A stretch of DNA of 5,857 nt from an uncultured Clostridia bacterium (GTDB lineage: Bacteria; Bacillota; Clostridia; Oscillospirales; CAG-272): the NCBI GenBank assembly GCA_937914815.1, contig CALDMI010000030.1, forward strand, positions 1-5,857. Direction: 5' to 3'. A program made the translations under genes and the position numbers. The notes below the pieces were generated by a model that did not search any database, was not told where the DNA came from, and worked only from the letters and a program-made list of their open reading frames with translations. Positions 1 to 5,857 of the stretch are shown here, one piece after another (the stretch's first letter is position 1; every line of letters starts with the position of its first letter).

Positions 1-1
1 G

Positions 2-1324
2 CGCTTCTTCACGGGCAAATCGGACGCGGGGCTGCTGATCGACGAGGCGCACAACCTGCCGGAGCGGGCGCGGGAGATGTACTCTGCCGAGCTGTCGCAA
101 AATGATATTGAAGCCCTCCCGGAGTGTCTCTCCGGAAACGGGTCGGCAAGGGCGCTTTCGGACGCCGCGGGAAAGCTCTTCTCCGGGGTCGTCGAAAAAT
201 ATACGAAAAGCGAGACGCGCACCGACACTGACGGGCATAAATATGCCGCAATTCATACACGGGATATACCCTCCGACCTCTACGGCTTCACAGACGGGCT
301 CATAAATATATGCGACACGGAGCTCGCGGCGCTCCGCCATGGGGGGACCGCCGAGGCGAAGGCGGCGGTACGCGACTATGAAAAAAGGCTCCGCGACTTC
401 TCGGATATCGCGGGCGAATACGACGGAAAATACGAATGTTTTATATTCCTTGACCCCGACGGCGGGAAGCGGATAAAGTTATTCTGCGTCGACCCGTCCG
501 GGCGGATAAGCGCGCAGGTGGCAAAAGGGCGGTGTGCCCTCTTCTTCTCCGCGACGCTCACACCGGCGGACTACTACCGCGCGACGCTCGGCGCCGGGAG
601 GGAGTCCGGCACGCTTGAAGTCTCATCCCCTTTCGACCGCTCGCAGGTCTCGGTCTCGGTAATGGACCGGATAAGCACAAGGCAGTCGGAGAGGGCGGAC
701 ACACTCGGCGAGGTCTGCCGCGTCATAGCCGCCACCGCGTCCGCAAGGCGCGGAAACTACATGATATTCTCGCCGTCCTACGCCTACTGTGAGGCTCTCG
801 CCACGGCGTTCTCGAAGAAGTACCCGCGCGTCCGCGTGCTGGTACAGCGGCGCGGGATGTCCCGCGCGGAGCAGGACGCGCTCCTCAAAGAGCTCTCAGA
901 CCGCGACGACCGCGGGTACATCATGCTGTTCTGCGTCATGGGCGGGATATACTCCGAGGGAATAGACCTCGCGGGGGACGCGCTCATCGGCGCGGTTATA
1001 GTCGGGGTCGGGATGCCGTCCCCGTCCTTTGAGCGGGAGGCGATAGCCGCCTACTACGACGAAAAGTCCGACGCGGGAAAGGCGTACGCCTATATCTATC
1101 CCGGAATGAACAAGGTCCTGCAGGCGGCGGGAAGAGTCATCCGCCGGGAGGACGACCGCGGGGTCATAGTCCTGATAGACGACCGTTTTGCCGACCCCGT
1201 GTACAGAAAAAGCATACCCGCACTCTGGCGCTCGCTGAAATTTGTCCCGGACGCAAAGGCACTCAATGAAAGGCTCAAGCGCTTCTGGGCGGAGTGGGAC
1301 ACGGCGGGCGCTGACAGGAGGTAA
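2..1324 (+). CDS. ATP-dependent DNA helicase, DinG/XPD (Rad3) family, C-terminal part (5' end outside window)
   Basis: This is a superfamily 2 helicase of the DinG/Rad3/XPD type, which unwinds DNA or R-loops using ATP, usually in repair. The frame is open to the left edge. It shows motif II at 41-52 (LLIDEAHNL), motif III at 548-559 (FFSATLT), motif IV near 760-783 (YMIFSPSY), motif V near 940-980 (GGIYSEGIDLAGD) and motif VI at 1121-1147 (QAAGRVIRR), in the family order. Walker A and the iron-sulfur cysteines that precede the DEAH box in this family would lie upstream, so they cannot be checked. The ATG at 77 lies after the DEAH box and is internal, not a start. About 440 residues are visible, ending at a TAA inside the Shine-Dalgarno region of the next gene. 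The match to the helicase superfamily is firm. Assignment to a subfamily (DinG, YoaA, or a version with an N-terminal nuclease domain) is not possible from this part. Confidence 0.93.
   Translation, partial: RFFTGKSDAGLLIDEAHNLPERAREMYSAELSQNDIEALPECLSGNGSARALSDAAGKLFSGVVEKYTKSETRTDTDGHKYAAIHTRDIPSDLYGFTDGLINICDTELAALRHGGTAEAKAAVRDYEKRLRDFSDIAGEYDGKYECFIFLDPDGGKRIKLFCVDPSGRISAQVAKGRCALFFSATLTPADYYRATLGAGRESGTLEVSSPFDRSQVSVSVMDRISTRQSERADTLGEVCRVIAATASARRGNYMIFSPSYAYCEALATAFSKKYPRVRVLVQRRGMSRAEQDALLKELSDRDDRGYIMLFCVMGGIYSEGIDLAGDALIGAVIVGVGMPSPSFEREAIAAYYDEKSDAGKAYAYIYPGMNKVLQAAGRVIRREDDRGVIVLIDDRFADPVYRKSIPALWRSLKFVPDAKALNERLKRFWAEWDTAGADRR
1316..1321 (+). promoter_or_regulatory. Ribosome binding site of the serine hydrolase gene
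   Basis: A perfect AGGAGG sits eight bases before the ATG at 1330 and overlaps the last codons of the helicase gene. It fixes the start of the downstream gene and suggests translational coupling between the two. Confidence 0.85.
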
Positions 1325-1329
1325 ACAAA

Positions 1330-3228
1330 ATGGAAAACTGGAAAAAGAAAGCAGTCGAGCTTGTCTGCTCTCTCGGACTCCGTGAGCAGGCGGACCCGAA
1401 AGTAATAAACTACTACCCGCAGAAGACCTCCGTCTCGTCAGGCGAACAGAAGTTCTTCCGCCGCGGAATACCCGAAAGGCAGGGGATCTCGAGTCTCACA
1501 TTTCTTGACATGCTCGCCGACTTCGAGGCGGAGCCGCGGGCAAACATACACTCGGTCCTCGTCGTAAAGGACGGAATGGTTATCCTCGAGGCGACAGCCC
1601 CGGGATATGACATAAACACCTATCACCTCTCCTACTCGATGTCAAAGACGGTCACCGGGATAGGCATCGGCTGTCTTGTCGACGACGGAAAGCTCGACCT
1701 CAACACCCCCCTGCGCGCCATATTCCCCGAGTACACGGTGACCGACAGGCGCACAGGCGAGATAACCGTGCGCGAGCTCCTCACTATGAGAGCGGGCATA
1801 CCGTTTGCCGAGGCGGGCTCCGTCACCTCGGAAAAGTGGACGGAGGACTACTTCGCCTCAAAGCCCGACTTCACCCCCGGGACGGCGTTTGCCTACAACT
1901 CCATGAACTCCTATATTCTCGCGCGCATTATCGAGCGTATCTCGGGTATGCCGGCGGACGAATTCATAAACAAGCGTCTCTTCTCCCCGCTCGGAATAGA
2001 AAACTACCTCTGGGAAAAATCCCCGGAGGGGACGATAAAGGGCGGCTGGGGTCTCTATCTCTCTGCGGAGAGCTGGGCAAAGATCGGCTGGATGATGCTC
2101 TCGGAGGGTGAGTTCTTCGGAAAGCGTATACTCTCCCCCGAATGGGTAAAGGAGAGCACCGAGGCACACTCAATGACCCCGGTCGGCACCGGGGACTTCA
2201 ACTATGGCTATCACCTCTGGGTGTCGCGCACGGGCTCCGACTTTCTCTTCAACGGCATGCTCGGACAGAATGTCTGGGTGAGCCCGAAGGACAGAATAGT
2301 CGCGGTCATACTCTCCGGAAACAACGAGCTCTTCTCCGGCAGCCCCGCGCTGAACATCCTGCGCTACAATCTCACAAGGACGCCGGACCGACCGGCGACA
2401 AAGCGCGAATACGAAAAATACAGAGCCTCACGGGAGTCCTTCTTCGTCTCCCGTATGCCCGCAAAGCTCCTGCCGGAGAGGCATGGACTGCGCGTTATGC
2501 TGCGGCTCATGAAAGCGCGCCCGTTCCCCGAGGGCTTCACCCCGCTTCTCGGCGAGTACCGCTTTGTCGAAAACGACATATCCCTGACCCCGGTGCTGTC
2601 CGCGGTCATGCAGAACAATTATAAGCGCAACCTCTCCTCGCTGAAATTCGTCCGCGAGGGCGAGAGGCTCGTCATGACCGCCGTCGTCGGCGACACGCCG
2701 TACACTCTTGATATAGGGCTCTACGCCTTCTCCGACGAGGTAATAGACGTAAACGGCGAAAAATACAGACTACGCATTGCGGCGAGCGGAGAGTCGGACA
2801 GAATGGGCGGGGGCGTGTATCGTTTTACCCTACTCTTCCCCGAGCTCCCGAATGTCTCATACTGGACTATGTCGCTCTCTGCCGACGGGGTCATGCACCT
2901 GTCCGTGCGCGAATGTCCCGACCAGAAGATAGCCGGAACCTTCTTCGGAAATCTCCCGGCGACAAATCCGAAGGCGGCGGCGCTCCTCGGCTTCCTCGAG
3001 CGGCGGATAGCACCCGGATACCTGAAAGCCAAGCTCAACGGAGTGTTTGAGAAGGATGTCGTCTGCGTCCGTACAGACTGCCGCCGTGGTGCGGAGGTGC
3101 TCGCGGAGGAGGACGAACGCTGTGCAAAGAGGAGGGCGGACGCCACGCGGCTCCTGCCCCTCATATCCATGTTCACAAAGACCGACGAGCGCGGGGGCGG
3201 CATAATCGGCAGGCTCTTCGGAAGATGA
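1330..3228 (+). CDS. Serine hydrolase, class C beta-lactamase/penicillin-binding-protein fold, with long C-terminal extension
   Basis: This is a 632-residue protein whose residues about 70-345 match the beta-lactamase-related serine hydrolase family (PF00144: esterases, D-aminopeptidases, amide hydrolases and PBP-like proteins). The SxxK motif is SMSK, with nucleophile Ser103 and Lys106. The second motif is Tyr189-Asn190-Ser191 (FAYNSMNSY), the YNS version rather than the YAN of AmpC. The third region is GMLGQ at 309-313 in place of a KTG/HxG. PGTAF before the Tyr and LLTMRAGIP at 150-158 are also typical. The N-terminus has no signal peptide or membrane segment, so the protein is probably cytoplasmic, which argues against a cell-wall PBP or secreted beta-lactamase. 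Residues about 350-632 match nothing I recognise; they look rich in beta strands until a charged C-terminal tail. The start is fixed by AGGAGG eight bases upstream. The gene follows the helicase by five bases. The fold is sure; the substrate is unknown and antibiotic resistance should not be assumed. Confidence 0.9.
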   Translation: MENWKKKAVELVCSLGLREQADPKVINYYPQKTSVSSGEQKFFRRGIPERQGISSLTFLDMLADFEAEPRANIHSVLVVKDGMVILEATAPGYDINTYHLSYSMSKTVTGIGIGCLVDDGKLDLNTPLRAIFPEYTVTDRRTGEITVRELLTMRAGIPFAEAGSVTSEKWTEDYFASKPDFTPGTAFAYNSMNSYILARIIERISGMPADEFINKRLFSPLGIENYLWEKSPEGTIKGGWGLYLSAESWAKIGWMMLSEGEFFGKRILSPEWVKESTEAHSMTPVGTGDFNYGYHLWVSRTGSDFLFNGMLGQNVWVSPKDRIVAVILSGNNELFSGSPALNILRYNLTRTPDRPATKREYEKYRASRESFFVSRMPAKLLPERHGLRVMLRLMKARPFPEGFTPLLGEYRFVENDISLTPVLSAVMQNNYKRNLSSLKFVREGERLVMTAVVGDTPYTLDIGLYAFSDEVIDVNGEKYRLRIAASGESDRMGGGVYRFTLLFPELPNVSYWTMSLSADGVMHLSVRECPDQKIAGTFFGNLPATNPKAAALLGFLERRIAPGYLKAKLNGVFEKDVVCVRTDCRRGAEVLAEEDERCAKRRADATRLLPLISMFTKTDERGGGIIGRLFGR

Positions 3229-3237
3229 TATAACCCG

Positions 3238-3243
3238 AAAGGA
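3238..3243 (+). promoter_or_regulatory. Ribosome binding site of tcdA
   Basis: AAAGGA lies ten bases before the ATG at 3254, within the 25-base gap after the serine hydrolase stop. The rest of the gap is A-rich, with no hairpin or promoter visible, which fits read-through transcription from the genes before it. Confidence 0.65.
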
Positions 3244-3253
3244 CAAAAAATAA

Positions 3254-4009
3254 ATGCAGGATCAGTTTTCAAGAACCCGGCTGCTGCTCGGTACCGACGC
3301 CGTCGACAGGCTCACCCGCTTCAGGGTCGCGGTATTCGGGCTCGGCGGGGTCGGTGGCGCCGCCGTCGAGGCTCTCGCGCGGGCTGGGGTCGGCGCACTT
3401 GACCTTATCGACAACGACACCGTTGCGCTCTCGAACCTCAACCGCCAGACGGTAGCCACGCATGATACCCTCGGTCGCTATAAAACCGACGCCGCAAGGG
3501 AGAGAGTTCTCTCAATAAACCCCGACTGTAAGGTTACCGTACACAGAACATTTTATATGCCGGAGAACGCCGGAGATTTCAATTTCCGGGACTACGACTA
3601 CATAATAGACGCCATTGACACCGTGTCGGCAAAGCTCTCTTTAATCGAAGAGGCAAACGCCGCCGGGGTGCCGATAATCTCGGCGATGGGTGCGGGAAAC
3701 AAAACCGACCCCACGGCGTTCCGCGTCGCGGACATATACAAGACCTCGGTCTGCCCGCTCGCCCGAGTTATACGCACCGAGTGCAGAAAGCGCGGGATAA
3801 AGCACCTGCGCGTCGTCTACTCCGAGGAAAAGCCACTCTCCCCCCGCTCGCCCGAATGTGCGGAGAGCAAGGGCACGGCGGGGCGCCCCTCCCCGGGCTC
3901 GACCTCCTTTGTCCCGCCGGTCGTCGGCATGATCGCCGCCGGGGAGGTCATACTCTCGCTCATAAAAACAGGAGAAAAAACAGATGGAAATAACCCCCGA
4001 AGAGCTTGA
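3254..4009 (+). CDS. tcdA: tRNA threonylcarbamoyladenosine dehydratase (E1-like ThiF/MoeB superfamily)
   Basis: TcdA (CsdL; YrvM in Bacillus) uses ATP to activate the carboxyl group of t6A at position 37 of ANN-decoding tRNAs and close it into cyclic ct6A. The 251 residues are full length for the family (about 250-270). The visible E1 features are the nucleotide-binding GLGGVGG at 29-35, the acidic end of the next strand at Asp53/Asp55 (LIDNDTV), SNLNRQ at 60-65 with the conserved Arg, DAIDT at 119-123, and the family-type stretch from SAMGAGNKTDP (143-153) through VCPLARVIR to RKRGIKHLRVVYSEEKP. The C-terminal SFVPPVVGMIAAGEVI (218-233) is also typical. No zinc-binding CxxC pairs of MoeB/ThiF are seen, and no rhodanese domain is fused here. 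The last 26 bases overlap the next gene, which starts with a rhodanese domain. In E. coli, TcdA works with the CsdA-CsdE sulfur relay; neither gene is in this window. Other ThiF-like roles are less likely. Confidence 0.93.
   Translation: MQDQFSRTRLLLGTDAVDRLTRFRVAVFGLGGVGGAAVEALARAGVGALDLIDNDTVALSNLNRQTVATHDTLGRYKTDAARERVLSINPDCKVTVHRTFYMPENAGDFNFRDYDYIIDAIDTVSAKLSLIEEANAAGVPIISAMGAGNKTDPTAFRVADIYKTSVCPLARVIRTECRKRGIKHLRVVYSEEKPLSPRSPECAESKGTAGRPSPGSTSFVPPVVGMIAAGEVILSLIKTGEKTDGNNPRRA
3970..3974 (+). promoter_or_regulatory. Ribosome binding site of the rhodanese-TtcA gene, inside tcdA
   Basis: AGGAG lies nine bases before the ATG at 3984 and inside the tcdA reading frame. It decides the start and shows that the rhodanese-TtcA protein is made separately, probably coupled to termination of TcdA translation at 4007-4009. 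Confidence 0.8.
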
Positions 4010-5075
4010 AAGCCTCGAAAAAAGCGTACACGCCCCCATACTTCTTGTCGACACGCGGACGGAGGAGGAGCGGGCGTACGGCACTATCCCCGGCTCCGTA
4101 CAGATGAGCGGCGAGGCGCTTCTTGCCTCACCGCCGGAGGATAAGCATACGAAAATCGTCGTCTTCTGCGCCCGCGGAGTATTAAGTCTCGATGTTGCCG
4201 ATGCGCTCTCCGACATGGGGTACGACGCCGCGAGCCTATCGGGCGGGTATGCCGCATGGCTCCGGGGTAAGATAGAGCGCGAGCACGCGGCGGAGGTCAC
4301 AGAGCGGGTCGAATGCAACCTACGGAAGAGGTACAAAACCGACCTTCTCTCAAAATTCTTGAAAGCCATAAAGACCTACGACTTAATACAGGACGGCGAC
4401 AGAATAGCCGTCTGTATCTCCGGGGGCAAGGACTCTATGCTCATGGCAAAGCTCTTTCAGGAGGTGCACAGGCACGGAAAATACAATTTCGATGTCGAGT
4501 ATGTCGTCATGGACCCCGGGTATAACGAGACGAACCGCGCGATAATCGAGCAGAACGCAAAGAATCTCGGGATCCCGATAAAAATATTTGAGACAAACAT
4601 ATTCGACTCGGTTTACAATGTCGAAAAATCCCCCTGCTACCTCTGCGCGCGTATGCGCCGCGGGCACCTTTACGACGATGTTATAGAGACGATACTCATG
4701 GGCATGCTCTACGGCTCGCAGATACAGTCCATGATGCCGAAGCTCCACAGCACGAACTTCCCGGGGATGGAGCTCATCCGCCCGATGTATTTTATCCGCG
4801 AGGACGACATAAAGCGCTGGCGCGACGGCGAGGGGCTCGGCTTCATACAGTGCGCATGCAAGTTCACCGACACCTGCACTACCTGTCGGGGCGGGCAGAA
4901 CAAGTCGAAAAGGCAGGAGATAAAGGAGCTCATCCGCGAGCTCAAAAAGAAAAATCCCGCGGTCGAGAGCTGTATATTCAACAGTATGGAGAACGTCTGT
5001 CTCGACACCGTTATAGCCTACAAAAGAAAAGGGGTCACCCACTCATTTCTCGATACCTATGACGACGAAAAATGA
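3984..5075 (+). CDS. Rhodanese domain fused to TtcA-like PP-loop tRNA 2-thiolation protein (apparent internal deletion)
   Basis: This 363-residue protein has two parts. Residues about 10-95 form a rhodanese (sulfurtransferase) domain: VDTR at 22-25, TIPGS at 34-38, the active-site loop C62-A-R-G-V-L-S and GGYAAWL at 87-93. Residues about 107-363 form a PP-loop ATPase of the TtcA family, which makes 2-thiocytidine at tRNA position 32 using ATP, an iron-sulfur cluster and a sulfur donor. The visible marks are the PP-loop SGGKDS at 146-151, CYLC at 218-221 followed by ARMRRG, PKLHSTNFPGMELIRP at 252-267, and a cysteine group C290-x-C292, C298-x-x-C301. The oddity is at residue 230: RRGHLY runs straight into DDVIET, whereas family members as I recall them have about 17 more residues here, including the conserved GHH of GHHxDD. 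Without it the ATPase core may not work. The gene overlaps tcdA by 26 bases and has its own AGGAG. The family is confident; the exact tRNA product and activity are inferred. Confidence 0.88.
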   Translation: MEITPEELESLEKSVHAPILLVDTRTEEERAYGTIPGSVQMSGEALLASPPEDKHTKIVVFCARGVLSLDVADALSDMGYDAASLSGGYAAWLRGKIEREHAAEVTERVECNLRKRYKTDLLSKFLKAIKTYDLIQDGDRIAVCISGGKDSMLMAKLFQEVHRHGKYNFDVEYVVMDPGYNETNRAIIEQNAKNLGIPIKIFETNIFDSVYNVEKSPCYLCARMRRGHLYDDVIETILMGMLYGSQIQSMMPKLHSTNFPGMELIRPMYFIREDDIKRWRDGEGLGFIQCACKFTDTCTTCRGGQNKSKRQEIKELIRELKKKNPAVESCIFNSMENVCLDTVIAYKRKGVTHSFLDTYDDEK

Positions 5076-5089
5076 GCGAATAACCCGTA

Positions 5090-5111
5090 GTGCGGCGCGA
5101 ATACGCCGCAC
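5090..5111. repeat. GC-rich hairpin downstream of the operon
   Basis: GTGCGGCG (5090-5097) and CGCCGCAC (5104-5111) form a perfect 8-bp inverted repeat around the loop CGAATA. No T-run follows, so it is not a terminator by itself on the plus strand. It may protect the 3' end of the operon mRNA or assist the terminator 10 bases further on. The role is inferred. Confidence 0.55.
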
Positions 5112-5120
5112 CCGTGTATT

Positions 5121-5147
5121 AAAAAAGCTGTCAGCGACAGCTTTTTT
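5121..5147. terminator. Rho-independent terminator, probably bidirectional
   Basis: An inverted repeat pairs AAAAAAGCTGTC (5121-5132) with GACAGCTTTTTT (5136-5147) around a three-base loop. T-rich sequence continues on the plus strand to 5159, and the A-run at 5121-5126 gives a T-run on the minus strand. It lies between the plus-strand operon (stop at 5075) and the convergent minus-strand HD gene (stop at 5158), so it can serve both. Confidence 0.85.
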
Positions 5148-5157
5148 ATTTTTGTTT

Positions 5158-5857
5158 TTACTTTCCGGAGGGCGCGCCGCCGGGCGCCGCCTCCCCGTCC
5201 GTCATGGTGCGGAGAGCGTCGGATATTCTGTCAAGACAATAGAGGAGTCGCGGGCTGAACGCGCCGCACTCGCCCGCCTTTATCATCCGCACAGCCTCGT
5301 CGTGCGGTATGGCGCGGCGATAGGGTCTGTCGGTGCGGAGGGCGTCATAGACATCGGCAAGCGCCGTCACCTGCGCGGACAGAGGAATATCATCTCCCGA
5401 GAGCCCGTCCGGGTACCCCTTGCCGTCCCACCTCTCGTGGTGCCAGCGGCAGACCTCATAGAGCCAATGGGAGACCGGAGCCTCATATTTTTCCATCATA
5501 TCATGAACAAGCTCGCCGCCTATGACGGTATGTTTTTTCACCGTCTCGTATTCCTCTGCCGTAAGAGTGCCGTTTTTATGAAGAATTTCGGTAGGAACCC
5601 CGGCTTTCCCTATATCGTGCATGACCGCCGCCGCGCTGATATTCGGGATATCACGCCCGTCTATACCGTAGCCCGAAACCGAGTCGCCGAGCTCGTCAAA
5701 AATCATCCGCACTATCCGACCGACGCGGAACGCTGCGTCATACCCCGTCCCGCCGAGGAGAGACTCCATGCCCGAGATTATCCCGACAAGGAAGCGCGCG
5801 TTTCTGTCCCTCTCGCTCATTCTGTCGGATACCATAGCAAAGAGGTGCTTCTGCCTT
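5158..5857 (-). CDS. HD-GYP domain protein, C-terminal part (5' end outside window)
   Basis: HD-GYP domains are metal-dependent phosphodiesterases that usually break down cyclic di-GMP (some act on cGAMP). Numbered from the Met codon at 5835, the protein shows HDIGK at 73-77 (5605-5619), KKH at 100-102, the signature HHERWDGKGYPDG from 132 (GYP at 140-142, 5410-5442), and ALADVYDAL at 158-166. The first part of the metal site is unusual: TGYDAAFRV has Asp33 where most HD-GYP proteins have His. The ATG at 5835 has no Shine-Dalgarno just before it, and the frame stays open to the window edge (RQKHLFA before the Met), so it is probably internal. In related clostridial proteins as I recall them, a response-regulator receiver domain and a linker precede this region, so the complete gene may be a two-component response regulator. 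The C-terminal tail (DGEAAPGGAPSGK) is low in complexity. The gene converges on the operon and shares its terminator. Confidence 0.88.
   Translation of the reverse strand, partial: RQKHLFAMVSDRMSERDRNARFLVGIISGMESLLGGTGYDAAFRVGRIVRMIFDELGDSVSGYGIDGRDIPNISAAAVMHDIGKAGVPTEILHKNGTLTAEEYETVKKHTVIGGELVHDMMEKYEAPVSHWLYEVCRWHHERWDGKGYPDGLSGDDIPLSAQVTALADVYDALRTDRPYRRAIPHDEAVRMIKAGECGAFSPRLLYCLDRISDALRTMTDGEAAPGGAPSGK

Noticed and set aside
77..79. ATG at 77 as the start of the helicase
   Set aside because: The conserved DEAH box lies upstream in the same open frame at 41-52, so the start must be outside the window.
2142..2624. A 160-codon plus-strand frame inside the serine hydrolase gene
   Set aside because: It is a frame-shifted reading of a gene that is continuous through this region, with no domain of its own.
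1330..3228. Beta-lactamase resistance gene
   Set aside because: The fold matches class C, but there is no signal peptide, the second motif is YNS and the third is not KTG; the broader hydrolase family is a safer call.
3970..4009. Programmed frameshift joining TcdA to the rhodanese-TtcA protein at the A-run 3975-3980
   Set aside because: The frames differ by +1, the A-run is not in register for a -1 slippery heptamer, and the downstream gene has its own good AGGAG and ATG.
3641..4369. A 242-codon minus-strand frame across the tcdA/rhodanese junction
   Set aside because: It is antisense to two well-supported genes, its serine/arginine-rich composition is typical of a shadow frame, and I see no domain.
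4383..5042. A 219-codon open frame on the minus strand inside the rhodanese-TtcA gene
   Set aside because: It lies opposite a gene with clear family motifs, shows no recognisable motif itself, and such long antisense frames are expected in GC-rich coding DNA.
5833..5835. ATG (minus strand) at 5835 as the true start of the HD-GYP gene
   Set aside because: No ribosome binding site lies at the right distance and the frame is open to the edge with sequence resembling the linker of longer homologues.
1..5857. Mobile element, CRISPR array, tRNA/rRNA gene or defence island
   Set aside because: I saw no transposase or integrase, no regularly spaced repeats, no tRNA-like cloverleaf, and no nuclease or toxin-antitoxin pair. 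All genes fit ordinary chromosomal functions.

Overview
The window (5857 bases, GC-rich by eye) looks like chromosomal DNA from an anaerobic, Clostridia-type Firmicute, probably an uncultured gut lineage. Three things suggest this: strong AGGAG-type ribosome binding sites, very short or overlapping gene junctions, and protein families (TcdA, a clostridial-type TtcA-like PP-loop protein, an HD-GYP protein) whose sequences resemble Clostridia members as I remember them. Isoleucine is mostly encoded by ATA despite the high GC. The taxonomic call is inference, with no search behind it.

Layout. Positions 2-1324 (+) hold the C-terminal part of a DinG/XPD-type DNA helicase that enters from the left edge at its DEAH box. 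Five bases later, 1330-3228 (+) encodes a 632-residue cytoplasmic serine hydrolase of the class C beta-lactamase fold with a long unassigned C-terminal half. After 25 bases comes tcdA (3254-4009, +), the E1-like enzyme that cyclises t6A37 in tRNA. It overlaps by 26 bases the next gene (3984-5075, +), an N-terminal rhodanese domain fused to a TtcA-like tRNA 2-thiolation domain. These four genes probably form one transcription unit. An 82-base gap (5076-5157) carries two hairpins, the second a good, probably bidirectional, rho-independent terminator. On the minus strand, 5857-5158 holds the C-terminal part of an HD-GYP phosphodiesterase-type signalling protein that converges on the operon and is cut by the right edge.

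How the genes work together. TcdA (position 37) and the rhodanese-TtcA protein (position 32 by family) both act on the tRNA anticodon loop, and the rhodanese could carry the sulfur that TtcA-type enzymes need. The helicase and serine hydrolase have no obvious link to this beyond co-transcription.

Most notable points: the rhodanese-TtcA fusion beside an E1-like enzyme; an apparent clean in-frame loss of about 17 residues, including the conserved GHH motif, from the PP-loop domain; loss of N-terminal metal-ligand residues in the HD-GYP protein; and strong ATA use. I found no mobile element, CRISPR array, RNA gene or clearly new defence system.
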